A stretch of 64,000 nt of DNA from Sphingomonas sp. Leaf339 (GTDB lineage: Bacteria > Pseudomonadota > Alphaproteobacteria > Sphingomonadales > Sphingomonadaceae). The notes below the pieces were generated by a model. It ran no database searches, was not told the DNA's origin, and saw only the letters and a program-made list of their open reading frames with translations. The stretch is taken from positions 932,501-996,500 of the forward strand of contig NZ_LMRS01000001.1 in NCBI RefSeq assembly GCF_001426195.1, written 5' to 3'. The position numbers were made by a program, and so were the translations under genes. How positions within the stretch are numbered: position 1 is the first letter of the stretch; each line of letters opens with the position of its first letter. This document shows, piece by piece, positions 50,480 through 60,004 of this stretch.

Positions 50480-50511
50480 GACCATTTTTGTGCGGGTAGT
50501 TTGAGCATCAC

Positions 50512-50946
50512 CTAACTTTTTCGCCATGCCCGTGCGCTTGGCGTCCACATTAAAACTGCGGCGACGGCACCGCAGAGCGCTGAGCAATTCAACGCCCAAG
50601 TACTAAGCTTAATATAATACAATGCCATCATACGCTTTTCTTCAGTAAAGTGGAAGAACTGTGGTTCAGGGCCAAATGTATATGTCAAAGCTACAAAAAT
50701 TAGCGTTAAAAGAAACGGCATGATCACCCCTAACGCAACGTCGCTTCTAAAGCGTGTGGCGCAAAGTATCATTACAATAAGGAATACCCCCAGCCAGAAC
50801 GTTGCAGTGTGCGATATTGAGTCCCTACCGCCTCTCATCCGCATGTCCCACCATATGATAGAAATATACCAGAATACGACTGAACATATCCCGAGGTATT
50901 CTGTAATTCGAACCGGGAGCGGGCGGTAAGAGTTGAACATTTTCAT
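50512..50946 (-). CDS. Hypothetical membrane protein, passenger of the IS1595 element
   Basis: 144 aa with four hydrophobic segments (ITEYLGICSVVFWYISIIWW, ATFWLGVFLIVMILCA, LGVIMPFLLTLIFVALTYTF, and WALNCSALCGAVAAVLMW). AGGAG lies 7 bp before the ATG at 50946. AT-rich codon usage unlike the chromosome. It lies 69 bp from the 46-aa gene and closest to the left end. No family recognised. Confidence 0.75.
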   Translation of the reverse strand: MKMFNSYRPLPVRITEYLGICSVVFWYISIIWWDMRMRGGRDSISHTATFWLGVFLIVMILCATRFRSDVALGVIMPFLLTLIFVALTYTFGPEPQFFHFTEEKRMMALYYIKLSTWALNCSALCGAVAAVLMWTPSARAWRKS

Positions 50947-51015
50947 TGTTCTGCTCCTAGCGCGGTTGGGGCGTGTATTTATTTGCTGCGAATATCCGCA
51001 AATTGGCGAGAGCGG

Positions 51016-51156
51016 TCATTCGTCTTCTGACGTGTCGGTAGACTTATGCTTCACCAGCTTCCCAAGCCTCTCCTTGAACCGCTCCGGGTCGTCGTCCGTC
51101 TCCAGCTGGCGGGCGGCTTCCTTGAACTTATCGAGCTGGGTAGGTTCGTCGGTCAA
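51016..51156 (-). CDS. 46-aa charged protein overlapping the PIN gene
   Basis: Short gene starting at TTG 51156, which overlaps the PIN stop codon (TTGA); GGAGGG stands 5 bp upstream. The protein (MTDEPTQLDKFKEAARQLET, then DDDPERFKERLGKLVKHK and an acidic tail) is a charged, helical, soluble peptide without cysteines. Short QLDKFKEAARxLE proteins of this kind are found beside IS1595 passenger genes (recollection, unchecked). Possible antitoxin or regulator of the PIN protein. Confidence 0.7.
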   Translation of the reverse strand: MTDEPTQLDKFKEAARQLETDDDPERFKERLGKLVKHKSTDTSEDE

Positions 51157-51683
51157 AGTCCCTCCAATCTCGGCTGAGCCGCCTCTGGCGAAAGGATTGT
51201 AAGGTCATACTTACCGCAGAGCTTCGGCACACTGGTCATTTCGTACAGGTTCAACAAAGGCACTTTAGACCCGCGCCGGCTGGCATCACGGGTGTGGAAC
51301 TCGTCCACGCCGTTGATGGTAGCTGCCGCAAGGTGAATGCAATCACCCAAGTCCATCATCTTGTTGTTTTCCGCCATCGGAGAAAAATAGTAGTCTCTGA
51401 TTTCTCGTGCCCGCATTAAAATATTGGCATCAATCTGGATGTCGTGAAAATGCAACCCATCGAATAGAGATAAATAATCCGCTTCATCCGACGCGCCTTT
51501 TCCAGCGAGCTTACGAGGCAATACTTCCAAATGTGTAATTACTGACGTAACGATTATGCTATCACCACTTTCGTTATCAGATAGGATTTCTTCGATTGCT
51601 AATCGCTTCTCGGAAGCGACGTCCTCGCTGCAAAGCCACTCGTAAAATATACACGAGTCCCAGTATAATACTTTCTTAGCCAT
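51153..51683 (-). CDS. PIN-domain protein, passenger of the IS1595 element
   Basis: 176 aa. PIN nuclease acidic residues: Asp9 in VLYWDSCIFYEWL, Glu53 in THLEVLP, Asp111/Asp114 in DLGDCIHLAAA and Asp133 in FHTRDAS. This is the VapC-like layout, RNase expected. ATG 51683 overlaps the end of the 279-aa gene by 8 bp, and the 46-aa gene overlaps its stop, so three genes are translationally coupled. A toxin or defence role is inferred; the usual VapB antitoxin is missing. Confidence 0.85.
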   Translation of the reverse strand: MAKKVLYWDSCIFYEWLCSEDVASEKRLAIEEILSDNESGDSIIVTSVITHLEVLPRKLAGKGASDEADYLSLFDGLHFHDIQIDANILMRAREIRDYYFSPMAENNKMMDLGDCIHLAAATINGVDEFHTRDASRRGSKVPLLNLYEMTSVPKLCGKYDLTILSPEAAQPRLEGL

Positions 51684-52515
51684 GCAGGAGATCACCCCAC
51701 TGCATGGGGACCTGCTCCTGCCCAGCGAACAAGCCAATCATGGACTTCATAGGCTTTCGGCGTGGCAAGACTGGCTCAATGCCAAGCGCTTCCACTTTAA
51801 AGGGAAACGGGCTTTCCGCGCTATAGTGAAGGTTTCCTACTACTCGTACGACCTTGAAGAGATATTGCCCCATCTCGTTTCGCATATTTTCTGGAAAGGT
51901 GCAGACTACCCGGTCAGGTCCAATCGGAGGCACGACGACAAATAGATTGTCGCCTTCCAGGCCATCTACCTTCTTAAGTTCGCCGACAACCGATCCCTGA
52001 GACACGCCTATCCGCCACCGGTTAGGGGCTTCGCTTTCTATTCGCTGACGGGCAATGCGCCGCGCATTCTCACAAAAAACGTCGTCAAACTTCACTGCTT
52101 CAGCGTGACCATTGATCCAGAAGGCTTTGTAACCGTACTCACTGTCCTTTGTAGACAACTTCACCAAATCTAGAGCTATTTCGCTGTCAACGCGCGGGTC
52201 GGGATCATTCCCGTGGCTAACAGCATCAATCTGCTGAATGCTCCATTTCAAAGCGGGAGCCGGATCATAGGCCTTTGCTTTCGCTACAGGCTTTAAGCTC
52301 AGTGTCGTGGGATTGCGTTTGTCGGCCCCGACTATTTCAAAGTCTGTCTGCCTCGTTCCCGAGTTTATGTAGGCGCGTTCAAGCTTGTTTAATACCAGCA
52401 CTAAGCGTTGAACTTTGCTGAGATAGCTATGGACGAGCACGTTTCCTCGATGGCCTTCGTGGCCATCAAGGTAGATCGTAAATCCAGAGCTTTCCCCATT
52501 CTCGGTCAGTTTCAT
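51676..52515 (-). CDS. Unknown 279-aa protein, passenger of the IS1595 element
   Basis: Mixed alpha/beta soluble protein: FTIYLDGHEGHRGNVLVHSY near the start, EYGYKAFWINGHAEAVKFDD and CENARRIARQRIE in the middle, a VVPPIGPDRVVCTFPENMR segment and a C-terminal KSMIGLFAGQEQ. No catalytic motif recognised. ATG 52515 is chosen because the frame upstream runs into the transposase. It is the first passenger after the transposase and overlaps the PIN gene. Confidence 0.75.
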   Translation of the reverse strand: MKLTENGESSGFTIYLDGHEGHRGNVLVHSYLSKVQRLVLVLNKLERAYINSGTRQTDFEIVGADKRNPTTLSLKPVAKAKAYDPAPALKWSIQQIDAVSHGNDPDPRVDSEIALDLVKLSTKDSEYGYKAFWINGHAEAVKFDDVFCENARRIARQRIESEAPNRWRIGVSQGSVVGELKKVDGLEGDNLFVVVPPIGPDRVVCTFPENMRNEMGQYLFKVVRVVGNLHYSAESPFPFKVEALGIEPVLPRRKPMKSMIGLFAGQEQVPMQWGDLLHG

Positions 52516-52633
52516 CGCCTCCACTTGAGATTCTAGGCGTGGCTTAGGCGCCCGTAAAGCAGTCTCTCGCTTACGGGTTTTCGTATGCCAACGGCTGCGG
52601 TAGCGCTTGCCACCTCGGGGCGCCGGAGGCGCG

Positions 52634-53593
52634 TCAGACGTCAACTGACCTATATGTGATGCGCTTGCCAACGATACCCGCCAGAGCTTCTTGCCCGCGC
52701 TGGCGATCGTTGAAACCGTTCGCAATTCGGTGGTTATAGCGGAACTCGAACTCGGCCAAATAGCGGTGCAGATGCTGCTCGCCGCAATGCTGGTACACAC
52801 CCTTCATGCCGCGCTTGAAGATGCTGAAATAGCCTTCGACGGTGTTGCTGTGGATCGTCGGGTCAGCCAGATCGACGTACTGGCCAGCGCTGTGAACGGT
52901 GATGCCGTGACCGCCTGCGAAGTGATATTTGATGCTGGCGTAGGCGCGATGCTCGTCCGTCATGATGCGCGCTTCCTTGGCGACGTTGGCGCGGATGATG
53001 GGCATGATCTCGTTGGCGTTGACGGCATCGATAACCATCGTGCGGGCTTGGCCGCTGTCACGATCGACCAGCGCGAACACCTTCATCTTGTGGTGGTAGG
53101 AACGCTTCACCGGCGCGCCCTTGATGCGGCCGATGAACGTCTCGTCGGCTTCCACGATGCCACCGTTGCCACCGAACGGGGCCAGATCACCCGAGCGCAT
53201 GGCTTCACGGATGCGGTGGGCGAGGAACCAAGCGCTCTTGTACTGCACCTCTAGGACGCGGCTAAGCTGGTGGGCGCTGATGCCCTTCTTGCTCGACACC
53301 ATCAGGTGTACGCCCTGGAGCATCAGGTGAAGCGGCATGCGGGCATGCTCGAACACAGTGCCAACCTTGACGGTGAACTGCTTGCGGCACTCGCCACACT
53401 TCTTGAGGCCGTGGCGGAGCGCACCCTCGGGGGACTTGACCGAAGGCTTACCGCGAACGCCCGACAGATCGTACACGCGACCCGAGACGACGCCGCAATG
53501 CGGGCACGTCACGCCAGCCGCCCAGACGATGCTCTCCAGATACTCGAAAGCCTTGGCTTCGTCGTGAAAGTGAGGGCTGGACAGAACGGACAT
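52634..53593 (-). CDS. IS1595 family (ISXO2-like) transposase
   Basis: 319 aa. N-terminal zinc ribbon (VTCPHCGVVSG ... KKCGECRKQF), helix-turn-helix-like region (KGISAHQLSRVLEVQYKSAWFLAHRIREAM), then the DDE-type core: IVEADETFIG (Asp), MTDEHRAY (Asp) and HSNTVEGYFSIFKRGMKGVYQHC (Asn/Glu). Complete and without frameshift, so it may be active. AAGGAG precedes the ATG at 53593. Confidence 0.95.
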   Translation of the reverse strand: MSVLSSPHFHDEAKAFEYLESIVWAAGVTCPHCGVVSGRVYDLSGVRGKPSVKSPEGALRHGLKKCGECRKQFTVKVGTVFEHARMPLHLMLQGVHLMVSSKKGISAHQLSRVLEVQYKSAWFLAHRIREAMRSGDLAPFGGNGGIVEADETFIGRIKGAPVKRSYHHKMKVFALVDRDSGQARTMVIDAVNANEIMPIIRANVAKEARIMTDEHRAYASIKYHFAGGHGITVHSAGQYVDLADPTIHSNTVEGYFSIFKRGMKGVYQHCGEQHLHRYLAEFEFRYNHRIANGFNDRQRGQEALAGIVGKRITYRSVDV

Positions 53594-53633
53594 GACGGCA
53601 TTGCTCCTTGCCGTCTGTCCTACTAAATCAAGT

Positions 53634-53658
53634 TGGGTTTGTAAAGTACATAATCGCC
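53634..53658 (-). repeat. Right terminal inverted repeat of the IS1595 element
   Basis: Reverse complement of the left end (23 of 25 bases), followed by TAAAGTTA at 53659-53666. Confidence 0.93.
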
Positions 53659-53712
53659 TAAAGTTACACCAAAAACGCCGTAAAACTCACGTTCTTGCTC
53701 AACCTACTATCC

Positions 53713-54378
53713 TCAGTCGTAGCGGCGGAGGATGCCCGATAGCTTGCCCTGGATACGCACCTGTTGCGGGGCATAACGCTGCGGATCATAGGCGCGGTTG
53801 GCGGGGTCGAGGCGGACCATCGCGCCCTCGCGACGGAAATACTTCAGCGTCGCTTCCGAATCCTCGATCAGCGCGACGACGATCTCGCCATCATGGGCGA
53901 CCTCGGTACGGCGGACGAGCGCATAGTCGCCGTCGAGGATGCCAGCCTCGACCATCGAATCTCCGGCAACTTCCAGCGCATAGTGGTCGCCCGGCCCGAG
54001 CAGCGCGGCGGGAACGGCGAGCATGCTCGACCCCTCAAACGCCTCGATCGGCATACCGGCGGCGATGCGCCCGTGCAGCGGAATTTCGATCACGTCGTTG
54101 GCGGGCGACGGCACGGGGGCAACGGTGGATTTTGCGGCACGACCCGCCGGCTTCTTTTCCGTCCGTTCCGGCATGCGCAGGATTTCCAGCGCGCGGGCAC
54201 GGTTGGGCAGACGACGGATGAAGGCGCGTTCCTCCAATGCCGAGATCAGGCGATGGACGCCGGATTTCGATTTCAGGTCGAGCGCGTCCTTCATTTCCTC
54301 GAACGAGGGGGAGACGCCCGTCTCATTGAGGCGGTCGTTGATGAAGCACACCAGTTCGTGCTGCTTGCGCGTGAGCAT
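53713..54378 (-). CDS. lexA: LexA repressor
   Basis: 221 aa. N-terminal winged helix ([20 protein letters not shown] ... [18 protein letters not shown]), self-cleavage bond Ala107-Gly108 in GRIAAGMP, catalytic Ser141 (VAGDSM) and Lys179 (EATLKYF). Represses SOS genes until RecA triggers its cleavage. Carries its own control site upstream (54391-54416). GGAGG stands 5 bp before the ATG. Confidence 0.97.
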   Translation of the reverse strand: MLTRKQHELVCFINDRLNETGVSPSFEEMKDALDLKSKSGVHRLISALEERAFIRRLPNRARALEILRMPERTEKKPAGRAAKSTVAPVPSPANDVIEIPLHGRIAAGMPIEAFEGSSMLAVPAALLGPGDHYALEVAGDSMVEAGILDGDYALVRRTEVAHDGEIVVALIEDSEATLKYFRREGAMVRLDPANRAYDPQRYAPQQVRIQGKLSGILRRYD

Positions 54379-54390
54379 CTCGGCCTCCGG

Positions 54391-54416
54391 GAACAGATAA
54401 GGAACCGATACGGAAC
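54391..54416 (-). promoter_or_regulatory. LexA operator: three phased GAAC repeats
   Basis: GAAC at 54391, 54402 and 54413, each separated by seven bases (AGATAAG, CGATACG). On the minus strand this is two overlapping GTTC-N7-GTTC boxes, the known alphaproteobacterial SOS consensus, 12 bp in front of the lexA start. It should give autorepression of lexA, with possible cooperative binding on the doubled site. Confidence 0.88.
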
Positions 54417-54429
54417 ATTAGCGCTTGCG

Positions 54430-55638
54430 TCAAGCGATCACGAGGATTTCCGCCGATTCGCCGACTGTTGCGGCCGGAGCGTGCGCGGGTCGGATGATGA
54501 GGCACGTCGAACGCGCCAGCGTCAGCAACATCGAGCTGTCCTGAATGGTCGAGGCGAAGGCGCGGCCGTCACGCAACTCGGCGCGCAGATAGTCGGTGCG
54601 GCCCTGATTGGCGGGCAGCGGTTCGCCGAGTAGCGCACTGGTGACGAGCGGCAACGGGTCGCCCGCGCCGCCCAGATGCGCAATCACCGGCAGGACGAAC
54701 AGCGTCGCGGTGACGAAGGCGGACACGGGATTGCCGGGCAGGCCGAGCACGATGGCATCCCCCAACTGGCCGGCCATCATCGGCTTGCCGGGGCGGAGCG
54801 CAATGCGCCAGAAATCGATGACGCCGCCCGCCGCCTCGATCGCCGGACGGACCAGATCATGGTCGCCGACCGAGGCACCGCCGGTGGTGACGAGCAGGTC
54901 CGCCTCCACCCCCGCAAAGGCATCGCGCAGGATGTCGAGCCGGTCGGGCAGGATGCCGAGATCGATCAGGTCGACGGGCAGGTTCGCCAGCATCGCCGCC
55001 AGCATCGCGCCGTTTGATTCCGGTAGCGACAGGCCAGTCGGGTCGCTGCCCGGTGGCACCAGTTCGTCACCCGTGGCGGCGATGGCGACGCGCAGCCGGC
55101 GGCGGACGGGCAGGTCGCCGTGCCCGCCGGTCGCCGCCACGGCGATGCGGGCGGGCGTCAGCCGCTCGCCGGCGCGGACGAGCGGCTGGCTCTCGCTGAA
55201 ATCGAGACCCCGGCGACGGACGTTGCGGCCGAGATGGCCGGGGCCTTCGCCGGTCAGGATCAGGCGTTCGCCCTCGCGCCCCGCCTCTTCCTGGATCAGG
55301 ACGGTGTCGGTACCAGCGGGCAGGGCCGCGCCGGTGAAGATACGCGTGGCTTCACCAGCGGCGACGGTGCCGGAGAACGGACTGCCCGCCGCGCTTTCGC
55401 CGATGACGCACCAGGGGCCGGGCAGGTCGGCGTGCCGGATCGCGTAGCCGTCCATCGCCGACAGGTCGGCCGCCGGCTGGGTACGGCGGGCAAGAATATC
55501 CTCGGCGGCCCAGCGACCGGCGGCGGCGCGCAGCGGCACGCGTTCCGGCGCGACGGGCGGCGCCATCGCGAACAGGCGCGCCTGCGCCTCGGCGACGGGC
55601 AGCAGAGGGACGCCCAACGCAGCGGGATCATTGGTCAT
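54430..55638 (-). CDS. moeA: Molybdopterin molybdenumtransferase
   Basis: 402 aa. Domain order of MoeA: N-terminal [33 protein letters not shown], then the MoCF-like domain with [22 protein letters not shown] and [16 protein letters not shown]. Inserts molybdenum into molybdopterin. ATG 55638 overlaps the moaC stop. Same strand as moaC and lexA; lexA has its own promoter. Confidence 0.95.
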   Translation of the reverse strand: MTNDPAALGVPLLPVAEAQARLFAMAPPVAPERVPLRAAAGRWAAEDILARRTQPAADLSAMDGYAIRHADLPGPWCVIGESAAGSPFSGTVAAGEATRIFTGAALPAGTDTVLIQEEAGREGERLILTGEGPGHLGRNVRRRGLDFSESQPLVRAGERLTPARIAVAATGGHGDLPVRRRLRVAIAATGDELVPPGSDPTGLSLPESNGAMLAAMLANLPVDLIDLGILPDRLDILRDAFAGVEADLLVTTGGASVGDHDLVRPAIEAAGGVIDFWRIALRPGKPMMAGQLGDAIVLGLPGNPVSAFVTATLFVLPVIAHLGGAGDPLPLVTSALLGEPLPANQGRTDYLRAELRDGRAFASTIQDSSMLLTLARSTCLIIRPAHAPAATVGESAEILVIA

Positions 55639-56107
55639 CGGGGGCGGTCCAATCGCCGGATTTGCCACCGCTCTTGGCGAGCAGGCGGACGCCGTCGATC
55701 ACCATCGCCTTGTCGACCGCCTTCACCATGTCATAGATCGTCAGCAGCGCGACCGTGGCGGCGGTGAGCGCCTCCATCTCGACGCCCGTCTGGCCGGTGG
55801 TGGCGCAGGTGGCGGTGACGGCGACCCCGTCACCCAGCAGCGTCAGGTCGATCGCAACGCGCGATAGCGGCAGCGGATGGCAAAGCGGGATTAGGTCGGC
55901 GGTGCGCTTGGCCGCCATGATGCCGGCGATCCGCGCGACGGCAAGCACGTCACCCTTGTTCGCGGTCGCATCGCGAACCAGCGCGAGGGCGGCGGCGGCC
56001 ATGGTGATGCGGCCGGTGGCGATCGCCTGACGCGCGGTCGCGGGCTTCGCGCCGACTTCCACCATGTGCGCGGCGCCGGTATCGTCGAGATGGGTGAGGC
56101 GGGTCAT
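55628..56107 (-). CDS. moaC: Cyclic pyranopterin monophosphate synthase
   Basis: 159 aa. Conserved [56 protein letters not shown] and LAKSGGKSG. Second step of molybdopterin synthesis. The only other Mo-cofactor-linked gene in the window is the MOSC gene at 10.9 kb. Confidence 0.95.
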   Translation of the reverse strand: MTRLTHLDDTGAAHMVEVGAKPATARQAIATGRITMAAAALALVRDATANKGDVLAVARIAGIMAAKRTADLIPLCHPLPLSRVAIDLTLLGDGVAVTATCATTGQTGVEMEALTAATVALLTIYDMVKAVDKAMVIDGVRLLAKSGGKSGDWTAPDDQ

Positions 56108-56195
56108 GATATCCTGATCGGGAGAGGCGATGGGTTGCTGTAACGCACGCCGTGGCCCGGATGAACCATGCGTTGAGGTGCGGCGTTCAGCGAGC

Positions 56196-56948
56196 ATGAA
56201 AGATTATGACGAGCAGCTCGCCACGCTTCAACTGGCCCTCCTGAAGACACAGCAGGCGATGATCGCATCGGGCGAGCGGGCGCTGATCGTGCTGGAGGGG
56301 CGCGATGCGGCGGGCAAGGACGGCACGATCAAGCGCATCACCGAACATCTGACGCCGCGATCGACGCGCGTCGTGTCGCTGCCCAAGCCGTCCGACTACG
56401 AACGCGGGCAATGGTATTTCCAGCGTTACGTCGCGCATCTGCCGGGGGCGGGTGAGCTCGTGATCTTCAACCGGTCCTGGTATAACCGCGCCGGGGTGGA
56501 GGTGGTCATGGGCTTTTCCACTAAAGCGGAGCAGGCGGAATTCCTGCGCGATGCGCCGGACCTGGAGCGGATGTTGGTCGAAAGCGGGATCAGGATCGTC
56601 AAGATCTGGCTCGACATCGATCGGGGCGAACAGAAAAAGCGGCTGGCGGCGCGGCATGACGATCCGCTGAAGGCGCTGAAAATATCCGACATGGATGCCG
56701 TGGCGCAGGACCGGTGGAAGGATTATTCCGAAGCCCGCGACCTGATGCTGGCGCGGACGCATTCGCCGATCGCGCCATGGCATTGCGTGCGGGCCGATCA
56801 CAAGAAGCCCGCCCGGCTGGCGGTGATGCGACACATCGTTCGTGAGATCGCGCCGCCTTCGGTGGCCAAGCACGTCGGCGATCCCGATCCGGCGATCCTG
56901 TTCCCGTTCGATCAGCAGGCGACGGTCGATGGTCGCCTGTCGAAATAG
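56196..56948 (+). CDS. ppk2: Polyphosphate kinase 2 (PPK2)
   Basis: 250 aa. Walker [15 protein letters not shown], Walker B-like [16 protein letters not shown] and the lid module [21 protein letters not shown], fitting a one-domain PPK2. Uses polyphosphate to phosphorylate nucleoside phosphates. Start ATG 56196. Divergent from moaC; its end converges with the GAF gene, 7 bp apart. Confidence 0.92.
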   Translation: MKDYDEQLATLQLALLKTQQAMIASGERALIVLEGRDAAGKDGTIKRITEHLTPRSTRVVSLPKPSDYERGQWYFQRYVAHLPGAGELVIFNRSWYNRAGVEVVMGFSTKAEQAEFLRDAPDLERMLVESGIRIVKIWLDIDRGEQKKRLAARHDDPLKALKISDMDAVAQDRWKDYSEARDLMLARTHSPIAPWHCVRADHKKPARLAVMRHIVREIAPPSVAKHVGDPDPAILFPFDQQATVDGRLSK

Positions 56949-56955
56949 GATCGGA

Positions 56956-57444
56956 TCAGGCAACCACCTCGCCGGCGAAGGCCGTCAGCAACGCGATCTC
57001 TTCGTCCGAGAAGCTGTCGCGTGGTTCCGCATCGGTGATGCAGAGCGCGCCCAGCGCGTGACCGTCCCGATCCCGGAATGCCACGCCGGCATAGAACCGG
57101 ATCAGGCCGTCATAAACAAAGGGGCTACCCGCCAACCGTTCGTCCTTCGACGCGTCGAGCACCACGAACGGGGCATCGGGTGCGTTGACGACGTAACTGC
57201 TGATCGACGTCGATCGCCGATATATGCCGAGCATCCCGCCCGACGCCGCGATCACATGCTGCGATTCTGCGGAGATCACCGTGACGCCGGCCCATTGCGC
57301 GTGAAGCGTCACCCGTGTGCGCTTCGCCAGCGCCATCAACCGCGGATCGCGGTGTGAGTCGATGAGGCCGGACGCCGCCACGGCCACGAGACGGCGATGA
57401 TCGTCGGACGGGATCGGGGCAGGTGTAAAAAGGGAAATACCCAT
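56956..57444 (-). CDS. GAF domain-containing protein
   Basis: 162 aa, one GAF domain: LMALAKRTRVTLHAQWAGVTVISAES, FVVLDASKDERLAGSPFVYD and IRFYAGVAFRDRDGHALGALCITD. No output domain follows, so it acts as a sensor or partner protein. Ligand unknown. Confidence 0.85.
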   Translation of the reverse strand: MGISLFTPAPIPSDDHRRLVAVAASGLIDSHRDPRLMALAKRTRVTLHAQWAGVTVISAESQHVIAASGGMLGIYRRSTSISSYVVNAPDAPFVVLDASKDERLAGSPFVYDGLIRFYAGVAFRDRDGHALGALCITDAEPRDSFSDEEIALLTAFAGEVVA

Positions 57445-57507
57445 GCCATGGTCTAACCAGCGGCAATGCCAGCGTCATGGTCACAAAAGGGCAATCAGCG
57501 CGGCATA

Positions 57508-57528
57508 ACAGTCCCGTTTCGGGACAGT
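57508..57528 (-). terminator. Terminator-like hairpin after trpC
   Basis: GTCCCG (57511-57516) / CGGGAC (57520-57525) around a TTT loop, extended by ACA/AGT with one mismatch. On the minus strand, the trpC transcript runs into it 10 bp after its stop and then reads TGTTATG. Short T tract only. Confidence 0.5.
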
Positions 57529-57534
57529 TTATAC

Positions 57535-58317
57535 CTAGGTTAAGCCGACCAGTTGTCGGGTGGCGGCTTCGGTATCCGTTTGGCGCATCAGGGCCTCGCC
57601 GATCAGAAAGCAATGCACGCCGTGAGCGGCCATCGCATCTAGGTCGGCGCGCGTCGTCAGGCCGCTTTCGGCAACGAACGTGCAGTCGGCCGGGGCGAGC
57701 GTCTTCAGTCGATAGGAGCGCGCGACGTCGACCGAGAAGTCGCGCAGGTCGCGATTATTGCAACCGATCAGCCGCGACCGCAGCTTCAGCGCGCGGTCGA
57801 GTTCGGCCTCGTCATGCACCTCGACCAGAACGTCCATGCCGTGGTCGATGGCGGCGGCCTCGATCTCGGCGAGCGTCGCATCGTCGAGCGCGGCGACGAT
57901 CAGCAGGATCGCATCGGCGCCCAGCGCACGCGATTCGGCGGCTTGCCATGGGTCGACCATGAAGTCCTTGCGGATCACCGGGATCGACACGGCGGCGCGC
58001 GCCTGCACCAGATAATCGTCGGCGCCCTGAAAGAACCGTTCGTCGGTCAGGACGGACAGGCAGGCGGCGCCACCCGCTTGATAGGCGCGGGCATGGGCGG
58101 GGGGATCGAAATCGGCGCGGATCAGGCCCTTGGATGGGCTGGCCTTCTTGATCTCGGCGATCAGGGCGTGGCCCGGTTTCGCGTCGAGCGCGGCCCGGAA
58201 GCCGCGCGGGGGGCTGGCAGCGGCGATGCGGGCGGCAAGCGCGGCGTCGGTGGTGGCGGCCTGGCGGGCGGCGACCTCGGTGCGCTTATGCGCGACGATC
58301 GTGTCGAGTATGGTCAT
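57535..58317 (-). CDS. trpC: Indole-3-glycerol phosphate synthase
   Basis: 260-aa TIM barrel: [52 protein letters not shown] and FVAESGL. Fourth-step enzyme of tryptophan synthesis, not fused to TrpF. ATG overlaps the trpD stop (ATGA). Confidence 0.96.
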   Translation of the reverse strand: MTILDTIVAHKRTEVAARQAATTDAALAARIAAASPPRGFRAALDAKPGHALIAEIKKASPSKGLIRADFDPPAHARAYQAGGAACLSVLTDERFFQGADDYLVQARAAVSIPVIRKDFMVDPWQAAESRALGADAILLIVAALDDATLAEIEAAAIDHGMDVLVEVHDEAELDRALKLRSRLIGCNNRDLRDFSVDVARSYRLKTLAPADCTFVAESGLTTRADLDAMAAHGVHCFLIGEALMRQTDTEAATRQLVGLT

Positions 58318-59309
58318 GAATAGGCGATCCAGCGGTCGAGCAGTGCATTGGCGGCGCCGCTGTCGATGGCCTCGGCCGCCAGCGCGGCGGCATCGGGCAG
58401 GGCGTCGGCGCGCGACGCCAGCATCAGTGCGGCGGCGGCGTTGAGGAGAACGGCCTCGCGATAGGCCCCCGCCTCTCCGGTCAGCAGCCGGCGTAGCGCC
58501 ACGGCGTTGTGCGCCGGATCGCCACCCCGGATCGCATCGATCGGGTGGCGGGTCAGGCCGGCATCCTCCGGCACGACGCGGGTCGGCAGCGTGGCGCTGC
58601 CAACCGTGGTGACGAGGCTGGGGCCGGCGCCGGACAGCTCGTCCAGCCCTTCCTCGCCCGACACGACCAAGGCTGCCTCGGTGCCGAGCTGTTCCAGCGC
58701 CTCGGCATAGACGGGGGCGTAATCGGGGCGGGCGATGCCGATCAACTGGCGGCTGACGCGAGCGGGATTGGCGAGCGGGCCCATCAGGTTGAAGATCGTG
58801 CGACGGCCGATGCGGCGGCGGATCGGCGTGATCCGCGCCATCGCGGGATGATGGTTGGCCGCGAACAGGAAACAGATGCCGAGATCGGCGAGGCTCGCCT
58901 CGGCCATCGCGCCGGCGCGGGCCATGTCGAGGCCGAGCGCCTCTAGCGTGTCGGCGGCGCCCGCCTTGGACGAGGCGGCGCGGTTACCGTGCTTGGCGAC
59001 GGGGACGCCGCACGCCGCGACGACGAGGCTGACCGCGGTCGAGACGTTGAGGGTATGATGGCCGTCGCCGCCGGTGCCGCAGACGTCGATCGCGCCGGCG
59101 GGGGCATCGATCGGGATCAGGCGGTGGCGCAGTGCACGCGCGGCCTCGGCGATCTCGATCGAGGTTTCGCCGCGCTCGGTCAGGCCGATCAGGAAGGCGG
59201 CAATCGCGTCTTCGCTGGCACGGCCGTCGAGGATGTCGGCAAAGGCGGCGGCGGCGGTTTCGCGCGACAGCGGCGATGCGGTGTCGGGGAGGAGGGCGAT
59301 CGTGGTCAC
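58314..59309 (-). CDS. trpD: Anthranilate phosphoribosyltransferase
   Basis: 331 aa. Signature [43 protein letters not shown], and [14 protein letters not shown] 59309 overlaps the trpG stop (GTGA); the frame upstream belongs to the other strand's shadow. Second step of tryptophan synthesis. Confidence 0.96.
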   Translation of the reverse strand: MTTIALLPDTASPLSRETAAAAFADILDGRASEDAIAAFLIGLTERGETSIEIAEAARALRHRLIPIDAPAGAIDVCGTGGDGHHTLNVSTAVSLVVAACGVPVAKHGNRAASSKAGAADTLEALGLDMARAGAMAEASLADLGICFLFAANHHPAMARITPIRRRIGRRTIFNLMGPLANPARVSRQLIGIARPDYAPVYAEALEQLGTEAALVVSGEEGLDELSGAGPSLVTTVGSATLPTRVVPEDAGLTRHPIDAIRGGDPAHNAVALRRLLTGEAGAYREAVLLNAAAALMLASRADALPDAAALAAEAIDSGAANALLDRWIAYS

Positions 59310-59890
59310 GCCAGTTCCTTCACCGTCATGCCGGCGGCGCGAATGAAATTGGCGAGCATCGCATGGCCGTGTTCGGTGGCGATGCTTTCGGGATGGAACT
59401 GGACGCCGTGGATCGGCAGCGTGGCGTGGCGGAAACCCATGACGGTGCCGTCCTCCGCGCGGGCATTGACCAGCAGCGTGTCCGGAATGTCGTTGACGAT
59501 CAGCGAGTGATAGCGGGTCGCGGTGAAGGGCGAGGGCAGGTCGGCGAACAGGCCGGTGCCGTCGTGCAGGACGGGCGAGGTCTTGCCGTGCATCAGGCCG
59601 CCGCGTTCCACCTTGCCGCCGAAATGCTGGCCGATCGCCTGATGGCCCAGACACACGCCGAGCAGGGGCCGGCCCGCCGCCGCGCACGCCTCGACCAGAT
59701 CGAGGCTGACGCCGGCTTCGGTCGGGGTGCAGGGGCCGGGGGAAATCAGGAACGCCTCAGCCCCCGACGACAGCGCCTGTCCGGCGGAAATGGCGTCGTT
59801 GCGCACCACCTCCACCACCGCCCCCAGTTGCTGGAGATAGTGGACGAGGTTCCACGTAAAGCTGTCGTAATTGTCGACGACCAGGATCAT
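59306..59890 (-). CDS. trpG: Anthranilate synthase component II (glutamine amidotransferase)
   Basis: 194 aa class I glutamine amidotransferase: [26 protein letters not shown], nucleophile cysteine in [11 protein letters not shown], and the HPESI histidine near the C-terminus. Provides ammonia to TrpE. It may also serve PabB, as one protein does in many bacteria. Confidence 0.96.
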   Translation of the reverse strand: MILVVDNYDSFTWNLVHYLQQLGAVVEVVRNDAISAGQALSSGAEAFLISPGPCTPTEAGVSLDLVEACAAAGRPLLGVCLGHQAIGQHFGGKVERGGLMHGKTSPVLHDGTGLFADLPSPFTATRYHSLIVNDIPDTLLVNARAEDGTVMGFRHATLPIHGVQFHPESIATEHGHAMLANFIRAAGMTVKELA

Positions 59891-60004
59891 CGCCTGCCCA
59901 TAGCCGCCTGAAACATTCCCGCAACCCGGACACGCGAAATGACGATCGACCGGCGGAGCCTCATGGGGCTTTGCACGTTGGTATAGCTTAAGGAGCCCGT
60001 TGCC

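Larger units (their letters stand above)
50447..53666. mobile_element. IS1595-family transposon with four passenger genes
   Basis: The element itself is 50455-53658 (3,204 bp). It is flanked by a perfect 8-bp duplication TAAAGTTA (50447-50454 and 53659-53666), the size expected for IS1595. Terminal inverted repeats of 25 bp (start GGCGATTATG, end AAACCCA) match at 23 positions. It holds an ISXO2-like transposase and, downstream on the same strand, a 279-aa unknown, a PIN protein, a 46-aa protein and a membrane protein. The interior is clearly more AT-rich than the chromosome. Insertion falls exactly on the comEC stop codon and leaves it intact. Confidence 0.93.
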
